NCBI RefSeq assembly: GCF_905475345.1
Contig: NC_066588.1
Span: forward strand, 11,091,473-11,155,472
Reading direction: 5' to 3'
Length of the DNA: 64,000 nucleotides
From: Vespula vulgaris
Lineage: Eukaryota; Arthropoda; Insecta; Hymenoptera; Vespidae
The translations under genes were made by a program, and so were the position numbers. The notes under the pieces are model-generated. The model did not search any database and was not told the DNA's origin. It was given only the letters and a program-made list of their open reading frames with translations. Shown here piece after piece: positions 46,333 to 59,334 of this stretch (positions are counted from its first letter, which is position 1; every line of letters begins with the position of its first letter).

Positions 46333-48355
46333 TATATAATATATATATTATATTATTATACATATTATATATATATATATATATATTATATACATATTAA
46401 ATTATACCTTTGGAGGTTGAAAGTTTGGATTCTCAACATAAGGCCTCAGTTTGTTGATCATTTCTTCGGTGATGTTTTCTTTATTAAAATTTACCATCAT
46501 GTTTAAGAAATGTCCGGGATCTGCCAGCATCTGGCTACCGGGTGTCCAATAATCTAGTATCTTTTCGCCAGGTTGTTTACCTACTAACTATAATCAACAA
46601 ATTATACGGGATTGTTTATAATTAAAATTCTATACATATTATTAAAAATTTAATCATTATATAAAACAAACCCTATTAGGTTTCACGTTATTCACGATAC
46701 ACATAGCTTCAATAACAAGAAGTACTCCAACTGGTGGTCTTTTCATAGCTTTCACCTCCGTAATATCACCCTTGTTCAACGCTTTTAAGCTTGCTTCAGC
46801 AGCATCGAGCATTGGTCTGGCTTCACCTACGCAAAATAAAAATCGATTAGAACGTCCTTAACCTATTTCCAGAGGTATATTTCAATAGTAATGTATTCTA
46901 CGATAGATTTCACATTAAAAATCAGGTACTTAGGTCAGCTTCAGCTTCATCTCTGATTATCTGGTTCTCGTTTTTTAATTTCGTAGCAACCTCCTCCTGT
47001 TTCATCGCCTCTGCTTTTGTTTGCTCAGCCTCAGCCTAAAAGAATTTGTTTTCCTTTTTATTTTTCTATTTCTTTGTTCTTTTGCCATACAGGATTTCTT
47101 AATTCACGATAATTATGTAGACTGGATTTCATCAAAGATAAAACGATGAAATGACAAAATAATGATAAAACGATGAAAAGAGTAAATTAAAGGAAATAAT
47201 AAAATATAGAACGAGATAGTATAAATGGATAATTATTGTATTATTGGATACTCACAGTATCTTTTGTGATTTGAACGATCATTTTTGCGGTTGCCACTGC
47301 CGCTTGTTCCAAATCAGGTTTCATTGCCTTGAGGATACCTTGCATCTCCTTTACTTCCGCCTCCGTGCTTATAAGCTTATTTAAGCCTATCCGTAGGGCA
47401 ACAAGGTAACGTCTATTTAGAATAACGTTATGCTAATATATACAAATTGATACGAGTTCATCCCTTAAGGGGGAATAAACGAGAAATTGATCCTGCGTTT
47501 TTCATTGCTCGAATACATTTTCAAACTTATTTCATAATTCGAGTACTAATTTATTTGAGATTTACCAGCTTTCGAAAGAAATGTTATTTAAATAAAATTT
47601 AACGATATTAACTTGTTTACGATTTATGATAAATCTTATAATTATTTAGCAAGTTCTTCGAGCAGTTAAATAAAACTTGAAGACTTCGAGCTTATGATGG
47701 AACAATTGTGGTCGACCTTTTAAAAATAAAGTTACTTACAACTTTAATTACTAGTAATTCATTTCTACGTCTTTCCTATGAGATAACGTTAAATTTTACG
47801 ATTTCGAATCTCTTAAATTTGTATGTCTGCATTCGTATAGACGATTCGAATAAATTTTGTAGAACTATTTCTACTGTCTCCATCGTAACCGAAATCGATA
47901 GGACAAACTTAGAACGTGTTTCCAGCAGCCATCAGACGGGTATATTTAATTTCTGGATTATTTAATCATTGTTACCGGTCTTTCACCTATGACCCTTTTC
48001 CAGACGCGGTTAAGTAAGTTCATAAATCTTTATACATAAAATGATCCGTTTTAAATTGATTCGTCGTAAAAAAAATGTACGCGTTTTATCGATAAATTTT
48101 AGACAATGTTTCTAACAAAGATAACACGTAAGTATAAATATAATATTATTTTAGAATTTATGCTCAATTAAAATTTTATATATTTCATTTTATATATATA
48201 TATATATATACATATTGCAAATGTTATAAGTTTATATATATATAAAATATATTTTATATATTTTATATAATACATATAAAATATTAATATTATAAAATAT
48301 ATATAAAAATAATAATTTTATATATATAATATATTTATATTTATATATATATATT

Positions 48356-48412
<57 letters not shown>

Positions 48413-51400
48413 TATACCTACACAATATTTGTATCAAACATATATTCATTTAATACATATAAAACATACGATAGCACTTACTACGTTTATCCCTGAATTT
48501 AATTACCGAATAAATCAGCGTGGGAGTTTATTCGTGCCACGGAATAACTTCACGTTCGCTCTTTAATTAGTAATATTTCGCCATCAGTTAATTAAGCAAA
48601 TTATTTTCTCATGAAAACAATTCACATAGTCAAAAAATATTGCAAACAGATTAAAAGATATATCACTGTGCGGGAGTACTTTTTAAAGATATGCCTTGCA
48701 ATAAAATTAAAATGATACAGTTTGTGTATCAGACAAATGACAAAACATTTTTAGTTAAATTACTCTCATCTAATTCGTCGCCACGTTGTTTATCTTAGCG
48801 AACGCTACATCATTATCCCCTTCTGATATGATCAAAACAATTTTTTCGACGTATTATTTGTGTCCTGCTATTACTCACAAGTAGTTGGTACATAATAAAA
48901 GTGAAGAAAAAAAAAAAACAATCACTTTTGATTGCTTACCCGTTGATAGACGACTCATTCCAGAATGTAGCTCTTGTTTCTTTTTAGAAAGGAGACCACC
49001 ATAACCGGATAGTAATTGTAAATAAGAGGTAGGCGTTACGTAATTATGTCGATTCAATTCCTGAGGCAAAACATTTCATGATTTACAAAACGATTTATCT
49101 ATTTAATCGAAAATAAATCAGAGATTATACAGAGCCGAACATTTTAACAGAAACATTTCAATCTTTTTATAAATAGATACGATTGTATCCTATAAAAATA
49201 AAATAAAACATTTTATTTTTGAAGAAAAAAGCATATCGATAAAAAAGTTTAATCGATCCAATCAATTTTTTTTTTATTGACATATCTCGTATGTATAACA
49301 AACAACAGAAAATGTGTCATAGGTGTTCCTGTTTAAATATCCCACTTTGTAGTATAATATGATTTTATTTTATATTTTCTAAACTCACCATCAGAAAATT
49401 ATCACTAGCTTTTATCACGCTAGAATGCATAAACTGACAAGTCTTTACAATTGAATTCAGAACAGCCTCGTTAATGGATTCATCTTTAATATCCGCAAGG
49501 AAATACATTGCAACAGCCTAGAAATAAAAAAAAAAAGTTTAAAAATATTTATTAACGTGAAAATATCAAAACAACGCGACGATCTTTATCTCGAACTTTC
49601 TTTCGTAGCATTTTAATAAACTCAAGCAACGCGAAAGAATTTTACAAATAATTCTCTTGTTTTAAATTATCATTAAGTGTATATATATGTGTGTGTGTGT
49701 GCACGCGTGTATTAAAATTTTATTATTTACAAGACATTCCAGACAAGTATAAAAAGTTTTCATAATGTATACGCCTAAGTAATACCAGCCTTACTAAAAA
49801 TTCATTTTATGTCACTTTTTCTTTCAATCATAAGATCGCTTTTTTTTTTACATGTCTAAAGAGCAATTTATATAGTCTTAAAAAAACTCCGGCATAAATC
49901 ATTCAGAACCGAACTTTCTATCACGTACGAATTAATATTCGCTTCGTACCAAGACGTACACATTAAAAAAAATCGCTCGATATTCGTTGAAAGATTAACT
50001 CATTCTTGAGGTTTGTAAACTTCTTGCGAAATTTCGAATCACGCATTTACAATGGTTGTATTCGTACAATAGCTACTTCCAACTAAAACTTTATAATTTT
50101 ATTTATTTATGAATATTTATGAAATATAAAACCTATGCATATTCTTGGACATCTATAGAATAGATTTTAAAAATGGAAGAAAATATTTAAGAACTCTTTT
50201 TGTGCCTAAATAATAAATGGTAAATGTGGAACAATTGACTTTGATTTTAACGGATAGACTATTGAAGAAGTTTTACAAAAATCGATATATTCATCTGATA
50301 TCTTTCATAACTTTTAAAGTAGATAAAAGAAAGAGAAACATTTATTATCATACATTTGACACTAGATTTTACTTTTATTAAGAAGTATAGTTTTCATTTT
50401 TCAAGTATTACATAAAATATCTTACAAACTTTTTGAATAATAACTGCAAAATAAAGTAACAGTCACTAGTAATCCCATTCGATGTGTCAATGAGATGAAG
50501 TCGCGATAAAACAGCTCAGTTCGTTTATCAACAAAATTTAATTAACGAAATTAATTCCTTCGATAATAAATCTTTCGTTAACTTGTTTTTTGATGTTATA
50601 ATAGCTTTAAGCCTCATTATAACTTTATCAAATTAATGATTATATTACTCGAAATCTTTTTTCATTTATCGAAAAATATGTTTTTTGAATAAAATATAAT
50701 GAGACTGAATCATCCGTTACGATGTAGGCTTATAATCAGTTTGTAAATTCTTTTCCATTTTTTAATTATTTATTTTATATATATAATATAATATATATAT
50801 AATATATGTAAATATAAATATATACAGAATATATATATATATATTAAATATATATATTAAAAGATACATGATATATATGTATATATGTATATGTGCGTGT
50901 GTGTGTGTGTGTGTACATATACATATATATATACATACATACATAAATACATACATAAAATTTCGATCATATATTATATATTATATATAATATCAATCTC
51001 ATAGATTCATTATTAAACAAAATTATAAAAAATCATAGTTAACAATAATCTATATATGAATACTTTTTACACTTATAATAATAAAAATTAGTGACATCAA
51101 TCTAGCTTTGGATTATAAGTTTATAAGGATTAAGGATTACTATGACATTGAAAGAACCATTGATAGAAGAAACGATAACGTGAAGCATCTCAGTTGTCAC
51201 TTGTACGACTTTGACATGTCAAGATAATTTCCGGTACTTTTAGGTACACAGCTTATATCTTATTCTCATTTTGTGTGAATTAACTATCATAATTTTGATT
51301 CATGTTATGATAACACGGAAGAAGCAATACAAACCTGTAGAGCTGCATCCGGCCACGGACAGAACCAATCGATCGTACAGCAATTCACGAGAGCAGGAAA

Positions 51401-54400
51401 TTGCCTAATGCGAGCCCGAAATAACTCACCGATGGGGCTACAGGTTGTCAAAAGAGTATGATAAAATTAATTAACTCCAAAAAGGAAAGAAAGAAAAAAA
51501 GATGTACATTTTCATCTCTTTTTTCTTTCTCACAAGTCGTAGAAAAAAAAAAAAGCGTATTCGTAGTAAAAACGGATGAGTAATAACAAGTACAAAATTT
51601 TTCTATGGCCCTATCTATGGTCAAGCTACAAAACGACGTAATCGCACAAATAAAAGGAGTATACTACAAGGCAAATACTTCCGCAAATATATACGTGGAT
51701 ATATCAAAGAGTAAAACGAACTAATTCGAGGGCGAATATATATTCGAGAAAGTCAATACACGTTCTAATCAAACGATCTCTATTCAATTCTTGTATCGTC
51801 GCTCATTCATACCTGTAGGTCACATTATATCGTATTCAACTTTATCTATCTATAGCCAGGAAACTTATATGAGTACCCATATAATGATTCTTAAGAAAAA
51901 AATATAGACTTTCTTTTGGAAGTCTTTAAAAGTGAACGGTAAAGTTACTTGATGATACTTAATGATACCTTCTTACTTTACAAAAAACATACCTCATCGT
52001 AATAATAGTATGCAAATTGTTTCTGATCACTTTCAGATATGTTGAAAAGAGATTGCTTCTATTGATTTGTAAACCAGCCTGCTGAACCGGGCCACGCATG
52101 GCTTGAAATATTCTTTCCAATTCCTCGGAACTATATATATTTGGTACGTCGCCATTGTTTAATATATTGTTTAAATCCTCCAACATGAATTCGCCTTTTA
52201 TCTGTGATAAAACTCAAACCATAAAATATTATGAAGTAAAATAGGTAGATTATTTTTTGTACGTTAGATTGATAATAACGTTACCTGAGTATCCGAAAAT
52301 AGGAAAACCATTATTTGATTTTCTAAACCTGTTTTTAGCATCATGTCTTTTATATCCTCACGCCAATCATGATTTGAATAAGCTTTACTGAGTTCTATTT
52401 GGAAGCAGTTATACTCTCGTATATGACAAGAAAGCTTCGTTAAGCTTTGTCGGCCTGCATAATAAAGATATAACCATAAAATCCGTGTGACCTTTGATTT
52501 TTATAATATATAAGTAACAGTAACTTTATCTTAATACCTGATCCACCCATTCCTAATAAAAGACCATTTCCTCGAGGTTGTCGAAGAATACGAATAATTC
52601 TGCAAATGTGATCCACAGCATCTTGAAATAATACTAATTTCATTGGAGCTGTTGTTATATTGTTATAATCTTCTAAAAACTCAATGAGAACGCGTTCTAT
52701 CTATAATAAGAGATTTATAAAGTTTATCGTAGACGTAGTTTCTTTTCCTTTTTTCTGGTTTTTTTTTTTTTGTTTTTTTAATAATCACCTTTCGGAAGTT
52801 GGTGATTCGTTCGTATTGTCCATGAGCTCCACAAAAATCGTTATAAAATAAAACTTTATCTTTTGTAAGATCGGTTATATCATAATCAAATTGTTTCTTT
52901 AAAGTGTCAGTTAAAAGATTGCTGAACCAATCTCTATCATCCTGGTTGATCAATCGATCGCTAAAGACACGCGTGTTTTCATGATACCACAACAAAAATA
53001 AGTGTTCATAAGTCTGCAATAAAAATCAGTAAAAGTTTCAGAATTATTGTAATCAAATAGAGTTACTTTACAAATTGGAGTACTTACATTAACTTTCGTT
53101 GGATCTGCCATGAGAATACCTTGAAATACTTTACTAAGATCTCGAAGATTGTAAGTGTAATGAGATCTATCAGGCGTTGGTAATAGTTCTCTGCATATTG
53201 TGGCAAATACGTTCAGTGTAATATCTACTATCGACTTTAATAAAATAATATAAGTTGGTGTTCTCGAGAGCCAAGATTCTAAAATAATCCCAAAGATGTT
53301 CGCCTAAGGAAGAAACGAAAAGTACAATGTTAAACAAAAAGTTAAAAAATTCATTTCTTATACAAGGCAATGTAAGGGGATGAAAAGTGAGAAGTATAGA
53401 TCGAATCACAGGACAAATCCCTCCCTTCAACATGGACTAACCTTGAATACATTAAATTGTCTCGCTCAGTAAAAGTATCACTCCCCTAGTTTATGACTCT
53501 CATAATACAAAATCCTTTGCAATCCAAGCCATTCTCACCAAGGCAATATTCTTAATAATCAAAGCAAAATGTTCAAGTTATTTGAAGTATTACATCAAAA
53601 TTAATTAAACTATAAAGATTTGTTGGTCATTCGTACTAATGTACGTGAATATTAAAAATTTTTGTTTAAATAATTATCGATTAGAAGTACTATACACATT
53701 GTTTCTTTAAGGAACCTTAAATAAATACAGGCTATGGTGACCTCGCTGAAACGTACACGCACAACTCCATTACAGTTACAAAGGGGTGGCAAAATGATCA
53801 TAACATCTACTATTGACCAATCAAGTGATTAAGATAAATTATGACCATAGAGAGCACAATTTATGAGGCCTAATTACAATGAATACGAAGGATACTACGG
53901 TTAAGAACTAGTGAACACTTTCTTTAACGTTGGTCAAATCTTGCATGATCTGCAATTATGTCGTATGGGTGTGGATGATAATTTGGTAGAACGGAATAAA
54001 ACTCTATGGGACGGAAAAAAACGCACGATATTCTCCAAACTATAAGATTTTGCGTTTTATTTTATACCAATAAAATCAGAATCGTTTGATAAATAATATC
54101 GTAAGATATTAATCCTATCTAAAACGTAATTTTTACATAATTTAATACCTATTCATCAATACACATCAACATGAAATTTACTTTGGCATTGTCCTTCATT
54201 TCCTATTCATCGATACACCTAATCAATACATTCTATTCGTCAATATACCTATTCATCAATATATGTAATATGAAATTTACCTTGGCATCGTCCTCCATTT
54301 CTGGAAATGCAATGAAATGGAAATGTCGTAAAAGTCGAGGGGTTACTGGGTTTCTTCCACCTCCAGGTGGTCCCATGGCACCAATAAAATTTACGTCTTC

Positions 54401-57138
54401 GATCAGTCTAAAGCTACCGATTTCCTTTCTGTCGTACCATCCTGAAAAAATTGTGATCATTTATCTTTCACACATACTCAATTTATTTATTCTAAGAGTT
54501 AGAATATTGCATTTTTCGTATACTCGACAATCTCGAAAGAGCGATTGAACATAAATCATTCTGCTTCGAAAGAAAAACTAGGGGTTCTTTTATAAGATTA
54601 TAGTAGAATTATGCACGAGTTACATGTTACGCAATTAATACAAAATCTGATCTTATCTGTTTCTTAAAATTTCAATTATATTATAATAGATATAGAATTG
54701 AAGTGTTTTCATTTTATAAAAGATGTGCTATTTAATCATTATAAACTTTTAATATAATTTTAAGTTTTACGTATTAGACGCTTGACATTATCTGTCATAA
54801 TGATAAATGATATTTCTTATAATATATAAATTAAAAATCCGATACTGGCAAAACGTAAATCTGTAATATTTTTTATCATCGCGAATTTAATTTCTTAGAT
54901 TATTTGATAACTCTCACCGCTGAAGTCCATAAATTGTCGAATTAATTCGATAGGTGGTTGTGCTCCAAATGTTTCTAGAGCTGGCATATTGAAATCATCA
55001 ATAAAAAATATCTGCTTTTTTAATAACGGTGGACCATATACGTCTCTACGTCTTTTATCTAATTTTCCATCAATCAGATCCTAGACAAAATATGTAACTC
55101 CGATATAACAATTATTAACGCTAACATATAAACCTTTTAAATAAGAAATATTTCTCTACTTGAGTTTGATTAGCAGTAGTCCTTGCAGAAAATATTATAA
55201 AATCACAAATAAATTTTTTGGGCATATTCCTAGATAATTTCGTAGAAATCGTCAAAGTCTTTCCACTTCCGGTTGGGCCAATGCACAATATATTACTGTT
55301 GTTTATAAATAAATATTCGATCAAAGTCGCATGTCGAATATTATCCATCGTTGGAATTTCAATGTCTGAAAAATATTGTGATTATTCGATGAAAATATAT
55401 TATCAGGAAAGAAAGTTTTGTAAAAATAATAACGTCAACGTTTAAACTCCAGAATAACGTAAAGTGATTAAAAAATTTTCTATTTAATTACCAGCATATC
55501 TAGTTTCTGGAGTTATGTTAATCCTCGCTATATCGTCTGACCATTTAATCCATTGCGGAGGAATCGGATCTTGTCCTTCGATCGGATCGGTGAAACCACC
55601 ATCGTGTAATCTAAAATATATAAATCCATCTCGATCAGAAAGGTATAAATTTTTATGTAAAAATGTATGTAATTTATTTGAGAATAAATATATTATGTAA
55701 TGAATGGTTAAAAATTTAAAGATTCTACGTGTTTACGAGATTCCAATATTCACAGAACCTGTAGTCATATACCAAACCGTCCTCAGGGAATGGCATTTTG
55801 TGTTGGAAATAATTTTGTACACTTCGAAGCCACGTACTAAATATATAACGACCATCGTAACCGCAAGTAGCACCTAAACTCCAAACCGTAGCAAAAGCAG
55901 CCCATGGAGATAGTAAATCAGCTATCGTAGAAAAAGAGAAAACTCTTGTAAGATCATTTGTAGAATTTGTTTTCGTTTTATAAAAAATTATTATCTTGGC
56001 TTACGTATTGTTTTTTGAAAAGAGAACGGTGGTGGTGGTTTGCCTTCTCGACCAGCCATAGGGCCGATTCTATAGTTCATGAGATTTATGTAAGACTTAA
56101 TTATCGCTGAATCCACAGTGCTTACGATTTCTCTTAATTGTTCGCGTAGAATTTTTATACCAGGAAATAATAATTCGTTCGTCAGTTTCTTTATTGTCTC
56201 CACGTAATCCTGTATTTTCTATTAGCCGATAAAAAAAAAAGGTATACTTTTATCAATACTCCTTTTGAAGTTTTTACAAGATATATATTAAGCGAAAGAA
56301 AAAAATTAAAAAAAAAGAAAAGAAAAGAAAAAAGAAAGAAAGAAAGAAAGTTACCTCCGGTAAAGACTTAATCCAGCAATTAACAAAAGGCTTTAATCCG
56401 AGACCCTCTGGTTCCATGTATACCATACCACACCTACGCTTTTAAAAAATGTTATCAATTATCAACTTTCACCTATCGCTTTAATAACCAGTTAAATTTA
56501 TCATCCATTTTGTTCAACACTTCGCCATAAATCTTCTCTTCTGCTCGTTAAAAAAAATTCTTACAATATGCGCGATGATTGATGTACGTTACATTGTTAT
56601 TTGATCGTAATTCGATACGAGCATAAATTTTAAATCGTGCACTCTTATTGTTAAATATAATATGATTTTATAGATATAGCATTTCGTCGTACAACGGTTC
56701 TACTTGAAATATATTTAAGAATAATCATATACCTTGATACGGTCGCTGGAGAAGCAACTCTGAGATCAGCAACTTCGAAAATCATTGTCTGAGTTGGTAA
56801 TAACTTCATAATTTCGCCAGAAGTTAAACAAAGTTTCTTATTGTCGTCTAACACAGTATTCATGTTTTCTATCCAAACTGCATCGACAGGTCCATCGAAA
56901 ACATACCAACGTTTATTTCCATCCGTTGCTTCGGTTCCTGCACGGATTAAGGTCGACAGAATTCCATCGGTCCTAAAACAAGAAATACAAAAGCATCGTC
57001 AATATTGTGACATTTATTACGAACTTTTAGTTCTTTGTTTTATTTTTTTATTTATTCATATTTACTCAGAAGAGATTATAAAAAAAATAATTTATTTTTG
57101 TTAAATTCCTAACATTAGAGGTACCGTGTGTTTCGTTC

Positions 57139-57186
<48 letters not shown>

Positions 57187-58650
57187 GTGTTTTTTATTTA
57201 AACGAAAGCATTTAGATTATATTCCATATATACAGGTCCAAAAACCTTTTTAATACTATGTATTATATATTATGAGGTCAAATAGATGAAAAAAACTTCA
57301 TATAAACTTATGTCTGAAAATGCTTTGTTAAAAAGATTTATACTTTTAAAGATATTTATAATTTATTATAGCGGTTATAAAGAATGTTTTAAAATTCCTC
57401 ATTCTGCAAAAATGCAAGCTTCCATTCGTCGAATTAATGATCGCTGAACTCTCTCAAATATTCCAATTGTATTGGAAATAATAGTAAATGCATTTTAAAT
57501 ACATTTCCAAAGCTCATCTTTCGTAAACAATAATCGTCATAGAGAATTATAAAACGTATACGTAAAAAAAGAAGTATTATAATATAAAAAAAAAAAAGAA
57601 AGAGTTCGACAATCATTAATTCTTATTATTGATATAATCACATTTCTTATAATTGTCAGTATAGATTATAAATATTTTTAAAAGCATATGTCTTTTCAAT
57701 AAAACATTTTTAGGCATAAGTTTATATGAACTTTTCTCATCTATTTGAGTTTAATAATAAGTATAAGTTTGGTCGCAACCTTTTTGAACACCCTGTATAT
57801 GGTGATAACGTGACACAAGTAATTTATTTTCTAGAGGCACATTTGTAACCAAGAATGTATGCCCTTTGCGAAAATGATCGGCATATTGAGTATACTTTTG
57901 AAACAAATCGATCGAATACACGAAGGACTGAATAAAATAAATGAATGGTCGACTATCATGGAAAGCGTTATCGCAACCTTGCGTTATCGATCGTTTACGC
58001 TTGCGTATCAAGCTCGATATATTTCGCCTTTAACAATACCTTCTTCTGATAACAAGTTTTTTTTTCATAATGATCTGGTTTGTTACTTCAAAGTACATAT
58101 ATGAAGAAAAAAAATTTAATGTATACAATGATATTGTCAAAGAAATATTTCTCCTCTCTTTTTAATCTATAAAATACGTTTTATATGGTACAATTATAAT
58201 TTAATAGATGTAATTAGTCATCAGATTCGATTTGGTTTAAAAATTACGCTAGAAATAGATCAATCGTAACACTAGTATACATTTTTATCGTAAAGAACAT
58301 CTCCGATATTGTTCGTAACTTATACCTTTCGATACATAATTGTAGTTTAGATAGCTCGATAGGATAATGAGTATAACGAGCGATATTTGAAGATGAGAGA
58401 GAGAGAGAAAGAGATTTTTAAAATAGATATTTAAAAAGATATTAATTCATAAGGGTCGAGATAATGTGATTATAAAAATATTTTTTATTACTTACCACTC
58501 ATGTGTATCAAGGTCATACTCGCCATAAAGTTGACCCATCGTTATAGCTTTCGGATTAAGCACGTATGTGAAAACTGGCATAAAGAATTTCCCATTTGGC
58601 TGTAATTGTCCTTTTAAACTGGTACAAGCGTCTCTTAGAATTTGATAACA
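39688..58650 (-). CDS. Axonemal inner-arm dynein heavy chain, C-terminal 2,370 aa (5' half outside the window)
   Basis: ATP-driven minus-end motor subunit of ciliary and sperm axonemes; in insects such genes serve sperm flagella and chordotonal cilia (family knowledge). I reconstructed 37 exons, 7,113 nt, all joined in phase, from just after the AAA2 Walker A motif to the stop. Order: AAA2, AAA3 (P-loop GPTGSGKT), AAA4 (GMGGSGRQS), stalk with microtubule-binding tip, AAA5, AAA6 and the C-terminal domain ending in WIKRGVAMICALNY. Exon coordinates are in the block entries. Axonemal heavy chains are usually 4,000-4,500 aa, so the tail, linker and AAA1 (about 1,700-2,000 aa) are missing. The sequence fits the single-headed DNAH1/3/7/12 group; I cannot assign the exact orthologue. 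No frameshift or stop is present, so this part looks functional. Confidence 0.93.
39906..40750 (-). other. Last dynein intron (845 bp)
   Basis: AT-rich intron with poly-T runs, a short GA patch near 40,305-40,328 and a perfect 20-bp palindrome at 40,405-40,424. A plus-strand open frame of 134 codons (40,595-40,999) crosses it but lies antisense to dynein exons and shows no family signature. Confidence 0.7.
44391..45716 (-). other. Dynein AAA5 block (4 exons)
   Basis: Exons 45,716-45,445, 45,305-44,995, 44,914-44,689 and 44,586-44,391. Landmarks are AIAYLTAFTDVYR, WQLDGLPRDLVSVENAV, PLFIDPQGQANKWIR, KPCLIENVG and YNPEFRLFLTTKLPNPHY. An AG/C split codon restores the conserved NFALTASGLLDQ across 44,995/44,914. 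The donor at 44,688 is the weaker GTCATT. Confidence 0.9.
45849..49060 (-). other. Dynein stalk and microtubule-binding domain (6 exons)
   Basis: Exons 49,060-48,940, 47,386-47,256, 47,035-46,930, 46,826-46,672, 46,587-46,408 and 46,239-45,849. The first begins ELNRHNYVTPTSYLQLL, the classic start of the stalk region. A heptad-rich outgoing helix (GLNKLISTEAEVKEMQ onward) leads to the tip around KAMKRPPVGVLLVIEAMCIV and NPNFQPPKILQVSKACHSL. The returning helix is rich in Glu/Lys/Arg (LAKAEEVLAETEKALLAAM). The tip contacts tubulin in the axoneme. Confidence 0.93.
47387..48939 (-). other. Dynein intron with long TA tracts
   Basis: This 1.55-kb intron separates the first two stalk exons. It contains an almost pure TA-rich stretch at about 48,175-48,415 with a TA run at 48,361-48,407. 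Nothing coding was recognised. Confidence 0.75.
49389..53013 (-). other. Dynein AAA4 block (6 exons)
   Basis: Exons 53,013-52,789, 52,700-52,538, 52,454-52,285, 52,201-51,993, 51,437-51,335 and 49,517-49,389. The P-loop GLLLGMGGSGRQS is interrupted by an intron inside the second-last glycine codon (52,538/52,454). Arg replaces the canonical lysine, as is usual for AAA4 of this group. Walker B region FLFSDTQIKGEFMLEDLNN and GDVPNIY follow, then SPIGELFRARIRQFPAL. Confidence 0.92.
49518..51334 (-). other. Dynein intron within AAA4
   Basis: A 1.8-kb AT-rich intron. It holds a GT run near 49,689-49,702 and a TA/GT/CATA compound repeat at about 50,775-50,960. No exon-like open frame with conserved dynein residues was found between the two flanking exons, whose phases join directly. 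Confidence 0.75.
53088..55365 (-). other. Dynein AAA3 block (4 exons)
   Basis: Exons 55,365-55,160, 55,080-54,918, 54,441-54,281 and 53,303-53,088. They carry an intact regulatory ATP site: P-loop CIGPTGSGKTLTIS, FSARTTANQTQ, Walker B IFFIDDFNMPALE, the GAQPPIELIRQ helix and GAMGPPGGGRNPVTPR. The last exon reads LPTPDRSHYTYNLRDLSKV. AAA3 nucleotide turnover gates the main AAA1 cycle in studied dyneins (family knowledge). Confidence 0.93.
53304..54280 (-). other. Dynein intron with a duplicated exon end
   Basis: A 977-bp intron after the exon 54,441-54,281. Its first part repeats, at 54,145-54,202, the sequence spanning the end of that exon and its splice donor (54,244-54,301), with a 99-bp offset. 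Short ATTCATCAATA-type units lie between the copies. Confidence 0.7.
56973..58495 (-). other. Dynein intron containing a foldback element
   Basis: A 1.52-kb intron with a TA run at 57,142-57,184 and a non-coding foldback element of about 575 bp at 57,226-57,803 (separate entry). A short GA patch lies near 58,395-58,412. No exon was seen. Confidence 0.75.
57226..57803. mobile_element. Foldback/MITE-like element with long terminal inverted repeats
   Basis: The ends read CCATATATACAGG on the left and CCTGTATATGG on the right, i.e. inverted CAGG...CCTG termini flanked by TA, as in Tc1/mariner-type elements. The arms remain complementary for about 200 bp: for example CAAATAGATGA (57,279-57,289) pairs with TCATCTATTTG (57,737-57,747), the stretch 57,295-57,329 pairs with 57,698-57,732, and 57,431-57,452 pairs with 57,600-57,622. 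The roughly 150-bp centre has no transposase frame. Family name is unknown to me. Confidence 0.75.
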
Positions 58651-59291
58651 CTGTAAAAGAGAATTTGATTAAAAATTTCTACTTATCGTTATCTGTGATT
58701 GTTAAATTAATTGGAAGTTATAATTATCTACAAAGAAATGACTTCCTCTAATGATCGCAAAGAGAAAAAAAATTCAACAGGTTGCAATAAAGTTTTATTA
58801 GCGACAAGGTCACTAGTTGTGCCTAACCCAAGAGATATGAATTTGCGAATATAAATTTCAATATAGAAACTGTAAGCAAAAAGCAGTAAACAGTAAGAGT
58901 AAACGTAGTTTATTGTCACGAGACATTTGCACCGGAGTTTTTATTTGTAAATCTTCTGCAATATGTATTTATAGAAACGCGCATAAATATTTGCTTTGTA
59001 ATGAACGATTTTAAATACAGCGAGACAGAATTAAGAAATAAAAAGTGGAACAGATTTACTCTCGAAGTAAACCGTCCTTGTTCTCATTATTTTATGTTTT
59101 AGTCGGCTCTGTCAATGTTAAACGGCAATTTTGTAAGTTTCCAAGCAAACTTAACGACTATTTATACTATATAAAGGAAATTGAAATAACATAATGGGCA
59201 TCTGCAGCTACTTCATACATATTTTTATTCTATTCTACCGAATATGTGAATATGTAAATAAACAGCGTACTTTTATGTGATGTACATATAA

Positions 59292-59334
<43 letters not shown>

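Larger units (their letters stand above)
55492..58650 (-). other. Dynein AAA2 block (6 exons)
   Basis: Exons 58,650-58,496, 56,972-56,733, 56,433-56,355, 56,209-56,005, 55,921-55,759 and 55,610-55,492. The first begins CYQILRDA, the residues that directly follow the AAA2 Walker A lysine in dyneins, so the Walker A exon is upstream and was not found before 63,358. Recognisable motifs are TYVLNPKAITMGQLYGEYD, the Walker-B-region run WIENMNTVLDDNKKLCL, and SPATVSRCGMVYMEP across 56,733/56,433. The last exon leads into AAA3 through the phase-split codon TRYA-D. Confidence 0.92.
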
